Shown piece by piece: positions 8,051-14,662 of a DNA stretch of 64,000 nt. Position 1 is the first letter of the stretch. The number at the start of each line of letters is the position of its first letter. The translations under genes and the position numbers were made by a program. The notes beneath the pieces were generated by a model. The model was not told the origin of the DNA. It searched no databases and worked only from the letters and a program-made list of their open reading frames with translations. This DNA comes from Planctomycetota bacterium (GTDB lineage Bacteria; Planctomycetota; Planctomycetia; Gemmatales; Gemmataceae): assembly GCA_016872595.1 (NCBI GenBank), contig VGZJ01000002.1, forward strand, positions 1 to 64,000, written 5' to 3'.

Positions 8051-8841
8051 TCTTGCTTTTCTGCGTCCGTGACGGGCCGCACAGCCATTTGCTGCGCGTC
8101 GAGGCCGCCGTCCACGGTGAACACGCTGCCGGTGCTGTAGCCGGCGCGGTCGCTCGCCAGAAACACGTACCACCACGCCACGTCTTCCACGGTCGCAATC
8201 TTGCGGAGCGGAATCTGCGCGATAACGGCCTCGCGCTCAGCGGGGTTCGACTTCAATCCGAAGTCGGTCAGCGGCGTCTCGACGAGGCCCGGCGCGACCG
8301 CGGCAGTCGTGAACCCGTGCGGGGCCAGTTCCACCGCGAGCTGCCGCGTGAGCGCGTTCACCGCGCCTTTACTGGCGTCGTATAGTGTGTGCAGTGGCTC
8401 GGACCGGGTCGCGTTCAGCGACGTGCTGAACAGGATGCGCCCGCCGCGATTCGCCGCCACCGCGCGGCGCACGACTTCGCGCGCCAGCGCGACCGGAACC
8501 CACACGTTCAACCGAAATATGAAATCGAAGTGGTCGCGTGTCAGGTTCGTGAGCGTCGGTTCCTTGTACGTGCCGAGGTTGTTCACCAGCACGTCGGTGC
8601 CGCCGAACGCGGCCCACGCCTCTGCGACGAGGCGCTCCGGTTCGCCGTCCGCGAGCAGGTCGGCTTGAACGTACCGGGTGTGTTCGTAGTCGCTCAGGAG
8701 GCGCTGCACCTCCGGGCACTTCGTCAGGGGTTTCTCGCTGGTCACGACGACCTTCGCGCCGCTCGCGGCGAACGCCTGCGCGACACCGAGGCCGATCCCC
8801 TGACTGCTGCCGGTCACGAGCGCGGACTTGCCGTTCAACAT
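7996..8841 (-). CDS. Short-chain dehydrogenase/reductase (SDR)
   Basis: From the ATG at 8841 this is a 281-residue classical SDR. It has the nucleotide-binding glycine motif TGSSQGIGLG at residues about 9-18, NNLG near 90, a catalytic Ser in STSLNA, and Y-x3-K in YDASKGAVNALTRQLAVELA. PGLVETPLTDF and GSVFTVDGGLDAQQM close the fold. It should reduce a ketone or oxidise an alcohol with NAD(P)H; the substrate is not predictable. The Glu/Arg/His-rich tail after the GGLDAQQMAV segment comes from the repeat at 7949-8050, so the natural stop was replaced. It diverges from the SMP-30 gene with about 90 bp between starts. Confidence 0.88.
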   Translation of the reverse strand: MLNGKSALVTGSSQGIGLGVAQAFAASGAKVVVTSEKPLTKCPEVQRLLSDYEHTRYVQADLLADGEPERLVAEAWAAFGGTDVLVNNLGTYKEPTLTNLTRDHFDFIFRLNVWVPVALAREVVRRAVAANRGGRILFSTSLNATRSEPLHTLYDASKGAVNALTRQLAVELAPHGFTTAAVAPGLVETPLTDFGLKSNPAEREAVIAQIPLRKIATVEDVAWWYVFLASDRAGYSTGSVFTVDGGLDAQQMAVRPVTDAEKQEPHDEHRQRHEQSRREPD

Positions 8842-8930
8842 GGTGCGGCCTTCGGAGGAATCGACACACGCCGTGTGCCGTAGCGATAAGGTAGGTGTAG
8901 TGTGCGCCGACTTCACTGAGGAGCCCGCCG

Positions 8931-9908
8931 ATGCGCAGCACCGAAGCCACAGTGTACATCGACTACAACGACGACGACGAGCGGTATCTGCCCGAAGGCC
9001 CGCGGATGATCGACATCGGGGGCCGGCCGGCGCTCGTGTGGGTGAACATCCAGTACGACGCGACCGCGGACGTGGGCGACGTGAACATTCATTTCCCCGA
9101 CACCGACGGGGGCGACGACGCCGGGATCGGCTGCCCCGGCCGGCCGGGGTTCCTCCTGCCGATCGACGAAGACGACCGCGCGCTCGTCGGCGTGGACAAC
9201 GACCTACTCATCCTCGATCTGGCGGAAGGGTTGTGGTCCGAACCGCTGGCGTCGATCCCCGACCGCGACCCGCGCACGATTATCAACGACGCCGAGGTGG
9301 TGCCCGGCGGCGGCGCGGTCGTGTTCGGCACGAAGGACACGCAGTTCAAGGACGCGATCGCGCACTTGTACCTGTACACGCCCGCAGACAACCGCGTCAC
9401 AGTCCTCGCAGACAAACAACTCTGCTCGAACGGCAAAGTGTTCGCGACCGACGCGCGCGGCGTGATCCTGTACGACATCGACACGCCGACGCGCAAGGTC
9501 GCGCGGTACAGGCTCGACGTGGCCGCGCGCACGCTCACGCCCGACGGAATCGCGCTCGATCTCTCGAACGAACCGGGCTTCCCGGACGGCATGTGCGACT
9601 GTGGCGACGGCACGGTGATCGTGGCTTTTTACAACCCGGAGCCGGTGGCCGCGGGGCGCGCCGTGCGCTACGACCTCGCCACCGGCGCGGCGGTCGAGGA
9701 GTGGCTGACGCCCGGCTCGCCGCGGGTGACGTGCCCGCTGCTGGTCAAGCGGCCCAACGGTGTGAAGTTGTTCCTCACAACGGCGACCGAGGGGATGCCG
9801 CCGGCGCAGCGCGCGAAGTGCCCGAACGCCGGCTGCATCTTCGTCGCGGACACCACACTCAAGGATTGCCCCGCGCCGGAGGTGGTGAGGTTTCCAGAAA
9901 CCGAATAG
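8931..9908 (+). CDS. SMP-30/gluconolactonase-type beta-propeller
   Basis: This 325-residue cytoplasmic protein shows the SMP-30/LRE landmarks: the metal-ligand Glu in LPEGPRMIDI, NDAEV for the usual NDG, SNGKVFATD, and PDGMCDCGDGTVIVAFYNPE, ending with a LFLTTATEGM strand. Family members are divalent-metal lactonases acting on sugar lactones. The Asp in PDGM and Asn in SNGK are expected metal ligands, so activity is plausible. The start has GAGGAG 8 nt upstream. The neighbouring divergent SDR could supply a lactone, which is inference only. Confidence 0.8.
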   Translation: MRSTEATVYIDYNDDDERYLPEGPRMIDIGGRPALVWVNIQYDATADVGDVNIHFPDTDGGDDAGIGCPGRPGFLLPIDEDDRALVGVDNDLLILDLAEGLWSEPLASIPDRDPRTIINDAEVVPGGGAVVFGTKDTQFKDAIAHLYLYTPADNRVTVLADKQLCSNGKVFATDARGVILYDIDTPTRKVARYRLDVAARTLTPDGIALDLSNEPGFPDGMCDCGDGTVIVAFYNPEPVAAGRAVRYDLATGAAVEEWLTPGSPRVTCPLLVKRPNGVKLFLTTATEGMPPAQRAKCPNAGCIFVADTTLKDCPAPEVVRFPETE

Positions 9909-9991
9909 CGCTCGTCCGCGCGGCGCAACTACGGTGCTTGAACGGCGCGCCGCGAGCGCGTACCATCTCTCCACCGCTTCTGGGACGACCA

Positions 9992-11758
9992 ATGGCTCGG
10001 GCGCGACCGCCACAACCGCCGACCAGTGACCCGAACTGGGAGCGCACGCTCCGCATGTTCGAGTCCGGCGCGCCCGAGTTCGTGGACGCGGTGCGCCAGC
10101 GGGTCACCGCCGCGGCACTCGCCACCTTCGCCGAGACGTGGTACACCGATTCGCGCATCGAAGCGAAGCGGCTCCTGTTCGCGTACCTCGACCGGCCGTT
10201 CAACTCGCCGCGCCACGAGCCGCTGGTGAAGCGCCTGTTCAAGTTCGCGGACGCCGCCGGCGACGACGCGGTGATGGCCCGGTTCCTCGTGGGGTTCGAC
10301 CGCACCATCCGCCGGCGGCGCGCGACGACGGAAAAGTACAACCACAAGACGCGCGCCTATGAACCGCGCGAGAAACTGAGCACGCCGCCGGACACGGTGC
10401 TGTCGCGCGAGGACCGCAACTACGCCGGTGCGTGGTTCGCGCAGAACCGCGAACAGTTCGTCGCCGGCAAGTTCCTCTTTTCGCTGGCGACGCGCCGCTA
10501 CCTGCGCCGCCGCGCGTGGCGCTACTTCCGCAAACTCGGGCGCAACAAACCGGAGCGCTACGTACCCGCGGTGTGCGCCGCGCTGAAGTTGTACACCGAC
10601 GCCGACGTTCCCGACGGCCTCGCGCTGCTCGATAACTGGGGACTTGTTCACGTCTTGTTTCACCACTCGCCCACCATCGAGTCGAAGCCAAACGGTTGGG
10701 TGGTCGCGTCCGGCGGCACGCTGGCGAAGTTGCAACCGGACCCAATGTTTCGCAAACTGTGGCTGCGCGGCCCGGAACCGATCTTCGACCTGTTGGTTAA
10801 CGCGCGGTGCCGGCCGGTCAGCATGTGGGCGGTGCAGATGCTGCGCCGCAACTTCCCCGACCGGCTCAAGCGCCTGACGCTCGACGAACTGCTCGCGTGG
10901 GTGATCTCGCCGAACCCGGTGTTGAACGACATCGCGCTCGAGGTGCTGGAATCCCGCGGCGGCCTCGAAGGCGTCACCATCGAGCAATGGCTGACGCTGA
11001 CCGAAGAGGCGCGCCCGGAACTGCTCGACCGCATCTGCGAGATGGTCGCGCGGAACGTGAAGCCGGAACAGGTGGCGTTCGCGGACGCGGTGAAGTTGGC
11101 GATGCAGCGCCCTGTGCCGCTCGCGCGCCTCGGCTTCGCATTCCTCCAACACAAATCGCCGAAGACTGCCGCCGAAGTTGCCGCGGTGTTCGGCCTGCGC
11201 GACGCCGCGGCCGATCCGCTGCGCGCCGATCTGGTGCGCTGGGCGGCGCGCGTACTGAGCGCGCGCCCGGAGTTCAACCCGCTGTGGGTGCTGGAGTTCC
11301 TCGACAGCAGGTACGAAGAGGTGCGCGAGATCGGCTGGGAGTGGCTGCAGACCGACGCTCGCGCGCGCGAATCGCCGCTCGTGTGGCAGCGGCTCCTCGA
11401 ATCGCCGTACGATAACGTGCGGCTGCGCATGATCGGGATGCTAGAGGACCGAGCGAAGTACGGCGACGCGCTCGCGGGCTTCGCCCCGGAGCGCGTGCGG
11501 TTCCTGTGGGCGGCGGTGCTACTGAACGTCTCGCGCGGCGCGCGCGCGAAGCCGTTCGTGGTGCGCCAGATGATCGACCGCTTGGGCGCGCACCCGGACG
11601 AGGCCGGCGACCTGCTCCCGATCCTCGCGGTGGCCCTGCGCTCGGTGCGCGGTCCGGAGTTCCGCGCGGGCTTGGCCGGCGTTGCCGGGTTCGTCGCGCG
11701 CCACCCGACCCGCAAGAACTTGGTGGAGGCGGTGTTTCCCGAACTGAAGTGGAGTTGA
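9992..11758 (+). CDS. HEAT/ARM-repeat protein, candidate retron accessory
   Basis: The 588-residue protein is almost wholly alpha-helical with repeated short helix pairs, as in ARM/HEAT solenoids (examples: MWAVQMLRRNFPDRLKRLTL, ALEVLESRGGLEGVTIEQWL, EVREIGWEWLQTDARARESP). It has no signal peptide or enzymatic motif. I place the start at the ATG 9992, because the longer upstream frame reads Arg-rich antisense of the SMP-30 gene. It precedes a winged-helix/SWIM gene and a retron RT on the same strand. My recollection is that retron type XIII is defined by an ARM-repeat and a WHSWIM partner, which fits. Likely role: effector or scaffold that senses or binds the RT-RNA complex. The ~384-bp gap to the next gene holds a repeat and RNA copy 1. 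Confidence 0.75.
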   Translation: MARARPPQPPTSDPNWERTLRMFESGAPEFVDAVRQRVTAAALATFAETWYTDSRIEAKRLLFAYLDRPFNSPRHEPLVKRLFKFADAAGDDAVMARFLVGFDRTIRRRRATTEKYNHKTRAYEPREKLSTPPDTVLSREDRNYAGAWFAQNREQFVAGKFLFSLATRRYLRRRAWRYFRKLGRNKPERYVPAVCAALKLYTDADVPDGLALLDNWGLVHVLFHHSPTIESKPNGWVVASGGTLAKLQPDPMFRKLWLRGPEPIFDLLVNARCRPVSMWAVQMLRRNFPDRLKRLTLDELLAWVISPNPVLNDIALEVLESRGGLEGVTIEQWLTLTEEARPELLDRICEMVARNVKPEQVAFADAVKLAMQRPVPLARLGFAFLQHKSPKTAAEVAAVFGLRDAAADPLRADLVRWAARVLSARPEFNPLWVLEFLDSRYEEVREIGWEWLQTDARARESPLVWQRLLESPYDNVRLRMIGMLEDRAKYGDALAGFAPERVRFLWAAVLLNVSRGARAKPFVVRQMIDRLGAHPDEAGDLLPILAVALRSVRGPEFRAGLAGVAGFVARHPTRKNLVEAVFPELKWS

Positions 11759-11760
11759 GT

Positions 11761-11880
11761 TCGTCTCTGGGGCCGCGGGCGTCCCGCCCGGCGCTGCACA
11801 CGGGTCGAGACCATGCGGTTCGACGACATGCCACACGGCGCGCTGAGCGGCGGGCGGGACGCCCGCGGTCCCAAAGACGA
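11761..11880 (+). repeat. Dispersed ~120-bp palindromic element, copy A
   Basis: The 30-bp arms (11761-11790 and 11851-11880) pair with two mismatches and include CCGCGGGCGTCCCGCCCG. The interior resembles, in the opposite orientation, the interior of the element at 19240-19347. It begins 2 bp after the ARM gene stop. This looks like a MITE- or REP-like unit. Confidence 0.75.
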
Positions 11881-11893
11881 CTGTTTGAGCCAC

Positions 11894-12100
11894 GGTGTCC
11901 GGCGCGGTCCGAGACTACCTCTGCGGTGTTCCGCCGCGGGTGAGCTTGCTCGCGATTGCGCCCCCCGGCGCGTTGTTCTTTTCGCCCGGACAGTACAGGT
12001 CAGGCGGAGCTGAATCAACCTGCGTCCTCCGCCCGACCTGTACCGGCCGGGCGTCGTGAACGCACCGGGTCCGGGATCGAAGTCGGTCGCGCCGGACATC
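11894..12100 (+). ncRNA. Structured RNA copy 1 (retron msr-msd-like)
   Basis: This segment folds like copy 2 at 14370-14575. The outer helix is 11894-11906 with 12088-12100 (13 bp). A small GCGG/CCGC hairpin sits at 11923-11934. A middle helix joins 11965-11974 with 12059-12068 (one mismatch). A long hairpin follows: 11983-11989/12047-12053, 11993-12001/12035-12043 and 12003-12009/12027-12033. Its 17-nt loop is CTGAATCAACCTGCGTC. Most helix sequences differ from copy 2 yet still pair, which supports selection on RNA structure. Blocks such as TCCGAGACT, GCGATTGCGCCCCC and GTTGTTCTTTTCGCC are conserved. Copy 1 lies upstream of the SWIM gene rather than an RT gene, so it may be a second template for the RT in trans or a regulatory leader. 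Confidence 0.8.
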
Positions 12101-12142
12101 TGGATTTTGTTGCGAAGCCGCAGGCGGCGCTAAGAGAAAGCC

Positions 12143-13840
12143 ATGCAAGTTGCGTTCGCCTATCGCGGTCGGAGCGGCGTCACCCAGACGAACGTCGGGT
12201 TGGCGGTCGCACTCGCGCCGAACCTGCGCCGCGACCGCGTCAGCTTCGTGGGCACACTCAAGCAGCCGCTGCGGTTCCGCGAGGCCATGAGCGCCTTGCA
12301 CGACGTGGTCGTTTCCGACCTGCGATACAAGCCGAAGGACAAGACCGCGTACGAGCAGTGGAAGAAGGCCGAGGCCGAGAAAGAAGCCGCGATCCGCCGC
12401 GACGCGGCGAAGATGAAGCGCGCCGAGTTGGAGAAAGCCGCCAAGCGCCCGATGCCGCCCGGCCTCGAACGGGCGTACGAGAGGTGCCGCCAGCAGTACT
12501 GGGGCGCGCGGACGCGCTACGGCACGATGCTGTCGCGCGAAGACCCGGAACTCTGGCGCATGCTCATGCCGTGCGACCCGGTCATCACCGTTTCGCCGGA
12601 CGTGCTGTTCTTCGAGTGCTTCAGCGCCGACGAGAGTAGTTACGGCTGCCTGAACGTCGAGCGCGAGGCGTTCGAGGCGCAAACCGACATCGCGCTCGGC
12701 ACAACGAACGTCGACTACTCGTGGCGACTGTACGAGCACTTCCAGACGATTCGCAGCTACCGCGAGACACGATTCAGCATCGACCCTACGGGCTTCGAGG
12801 TGCAAACGAGCGCCGACGAGGGTGCATACCGCGAGGAAAAGATCGACCTGCCGCAGTCGTGGCTCCGCGGGTTCTCGTCGCTCCAGTCCGCGATGAGTCT
12901 CCCCATGCGCCGCGTCCCGGTCAGTCGTGAGGGGCTGTACTCGCTCATCACGTTCCTGAAGACGCACAAGGCGAAGTCGTCGCCGCGCGCGGTGCGCTTC
13001 GAGCTGACGCCGGGCGCGCCCGTCAAGATCGTGCTGGAGCCGTGGAACAAGGAGATCGTGTTGCACGACACGCCGTACCCCGGCGCGAAGGCGGAAGTGA
13101 TTCGGACGTGGGGCCGCGACCGGCTCCGCGTGTTGGGGCGTTTGCTCCCACTGCTCGACGGCTGCGATGTGTACCTACTCGGCAGCGGGCTACCGAGCTT
13201 CTGGGTCGCGCGGATGGGCGAGATGAAACTGACGCTCGGCCTGTCGGGGTGGACCGCGAACGACTGGACGAGCGGCGGGAGCGCAATCGACCAACTCGCC
13301 CCCCCGGTCGCGCCGTCGAACGACGCGATGCGCGCGATGACCGATGCCTTCAAGCAGAACCCGACGTGGACCCTCGACGCGCTCGCCACCAAGACGCGCA
13401 CGAGTGCGCCCGCGGTTTCGGCCGGGCTGAACAAGCTCGCGCTACTCGGTCAGGTGATCCACGACCTGCCGCACGGCGTGTACCGCTGGCGGCAGATTAT
13501 GCCGGTCACGCTCTCGGCCGAAGTGATCGGCCCGGACAACGAGGAGACCGTGGCCGCGCGCGACCTGACTGGCTGGAAGTGCCGTGTCACGTCAGACAAG
13601 ACCGACGCGAAGGGGCAGCGCACGGTGGTGGGTGTGGTCGAAGGGCGCTCGTCCAGTGAGCTGACGCTCGACCGCGACGACTGCATCGTGGCGGGGAAGT
13701 GCGGCTGTTCGTACTTCTACACGGGTGGCCTCCGCAAAGGCCCGTGCCGGCACCTGCAAGCGCTCCGCAACAAGGCACTTGGCAACGGCGAGAGCGGCGG
13801 CACGTTAGAAAACTGGTTCAAGCGGTTCAGGAACTCATGA
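12143..13840 (+). CDS. Winged-helix/SWIM-domain protein, retron accessory
   Basis: The 565-residue protein has an N-terminal unknown region, a Lys/Glu-rich helix near residues 65-110, a central domain, and a winged helix near 391-450 (TLDALATKTRTSAPAVSAGL, then LALLGQVIHDLPHGVYRW). A SWIM zinc finger lies at C520-x-C522-x12-C535-x-H537. SWIM fingers bind nucleic acid or protein. The combination matches the WHSWIM partner of type XIII retrons as I recall it. The ATG at 12143 follows RNA copy 1 by 42 nt, and the stop overlaps the next ATG (ATGA). It probably recognises the RT-msDNA complex or phage-altered nucleic acid; this is inference. Confidence 0.8.
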   Translation: MQVAFAYRGRSGVTQTNVGLAVALAPNLRRDRVSFVGTLKQPLRFREAMSALHDVVVSDLRYKPKDKTAYEQWKKAEAEKEAAIRRDAAKMKRAELEKAAKRPMPPGLERAYERCRQQYWGARTRYGTMLSREDPELWRMLMPCDPVITVSPDVLFFECFSADESSYGCLNVEREAFEAQTDIALGTTNVDYSWRLYEHFQTIRSYRETRFSIDPTGFEVQTSADEGAYREEKIDLPQSWLRGFSSLQSAMSLPMRRVPVSREGLYSLITFLKTHKAKSSPRAVRFELTPGAPVKIVLEPWNKEIVLHDTPYPGAKAEVIRTWGRDRLRVLGRLLPLLDGCDVYLLGSGLPSFWVARMGEMKLTLGLSGWTANDWTSGGSAIDQLAPPVAPSNDAMRAMTDAFKQNPTWTLDALATKTRTSAPAVSAGLNKLALLGQVIHDLPHGVYRWRQIMPVTLSAEVIGPDNEETVAARDLTGWKCRVTSDKTDAKGQRTVVGVVEGRSSSELTLDRDDCIVAGKCGCSYFYTGGLRKGPCRHLQALRNKALGNGESGGTLENWFKRFRNS

Positions 13841-14355
13841 CGCCCGACACCCCGCCCCCCACCGTTTCGCCGTCCCACCAGAAGTACATCTTGTGGGCCG
13901 GGATCGCGGGCGGGCTGATCGGCGCGCTCGTGTCGTTCGCGCTGGCGCGTACGTTCCCGCCGAAACCGGCGGTCGCGCCGCCCGCGCCGCCGAGCGAGGC
14001 CCGCCAGTTCGCGGACCATGTGATCGGCAAACTGAGAGCCGGCGACCGCGCCGAGTTCACACGCCTGATCCGCCCGGCGTTCGCGGGGATGACGAACGAG
14101 CAGTTCGCGGAGTTTTGTCAGAAGAGCGTGTTCGACAACCGCGACCAGTTCGCGAAGTCGAACGGCGGCGCGGTCGAGATCGAGTTCGCGCGCGAGACCG
14201 TGCTCAGTCCGTCGCTGGTGCGCCTCGCCTACGCCGACAAGTACGCGCGCGGGTGCCTCATTTGGGTGCTCGTGGTTTACAACACCCCGGAGGGCTGGCA
14301 GGTGCTGGCCTTCAGTTTCGACAGCGAAACGACCGGGTTCCGCGCGCTGCAGTGA
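13837..14355 (+). CDS. Small one-pass membrane protein within the retron operon
   Basis: From the ATG at 13837 (4-bp overlap with the SWIM gene stop) this is a 172-residue protein. It has a short Pro-rich cytoplasmic tail, one membrane span (about 18-38, ILWAGIAGGLIGALVSFALA), a Pro/Ala linker and a ~125-residue domain (about 55-172: FADHVIGKLRAGDRAEFTRL to GWQVLAFSFDSETTGF). That domain resembles small NTF2/DUF4878-like folds in length and pattern, but I do not recognise a family with certainty. Overlap with the SWIM gene implies coupled translation, so it is probably part of the defence unit, for instance as a membrane effector or anchor. Confidence 0.75.
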   Translation: MTPDTPPPTVSPSHQKYILWAGIAGGLIGALVSFALARTFPPKPAVAPPAPPSEARQFADHVIGKLRAGDRAEFTRLIRPAFAGMTNEQFAEFCQKSVFDNRDQFAKSNGGAVEIEFARETVLSPSLVRLAYADKYARGCLIWVLVVYNTPEGWQVLAFSFDSETTGFRALQ

Positions 14356-14369
14356 GAGAGTGTGAAACC

Positions 14370-14575
14370 AAGCGGCCGGCTCCGAGACTTAAACGTCCTG
14401 CGGCGTTCCGCCGCGGGTGAAGTCGCCAGCGATTGCGCCCCCGAGCGCGTTGTTCTTTTCGCCTCCAGAAATAGGTAGTTGGCGAACTGAACCGACCTGC
14501 GTTTTCGCCAACTACCTATTTCCGGAGGCGTCGTGAACGCGCTCGGTCCGGGTCGGAAGTCGGAGCCGGCCGCTT
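14370..14575 (+). ncRNA. Structured RNA copy 2, probable retron msr-msd
   Basis: This lies 87 nt upstream of the RT start, where retron msr-msd RNAs normally sit. The outer helix is 14370-14385 with 14560-14575 (16 bp, perfect), extended by CTT/AAG after a GA bulge; these would be the a1/a2 repeats. A GCGG/CCGC hairpin sits at 14400-14411. The middle helix is 14441-14451 with 14536-14546 (11 bp). The long hairpin has 14460-14466/14524-14530 and 14469-14486/14504-14521 (18 bp perfect) closing the loop CTGAACCGACCTGCGTT. The conserved TCCGAGACT beside the outer helix is a candidate site for the branching guanosine. The layout is msr-msd-ret, as in known retrons. Confidence 0.85.
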
Positions 14576-14581
14576 TGTCTT

Positions 14582-14653
14582 GGCGAACGGCCGGTGTCAG
14601 ACGGCCGGTTCTTTGCGTCGCCCTTACCAGCCGGCTGACACCGGCCGTTCGCC
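14582..14653. repeat. 19-bp perfect inverted repeat before the RT gene
   Basis: The arms 14582-14600 and 14635-14653 (GGCGAACGGCCGGTGTCAG and its complement) flank 34 nt. The right arm ends 9 nt before the RT start codon, so the hairpin could mask ribosome access and limit RT translation or protect the RNA 3' end. It may equally be a dispersed genomic palindrome. Confidence 0.8.
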
Positions 14654-14662
14654 GGGGCTGTC

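Noticed and set aside
8828-11758. A 976-residue open frame starting upstream of the ARM-repeat gene
   Set aside because: Its first ~390 residues are Arg-rich antisense/out-of-frame translation of the SMP-30 gene; only the part from the ATG at 9992 looks like a protein.
11894-12100. Riboswitch for the SWIM gene
   Set aside because: The fold is the same as the RNA preceding the RT, so a retron msr-msd origin explains it better, although a regulatory use is not excluded.
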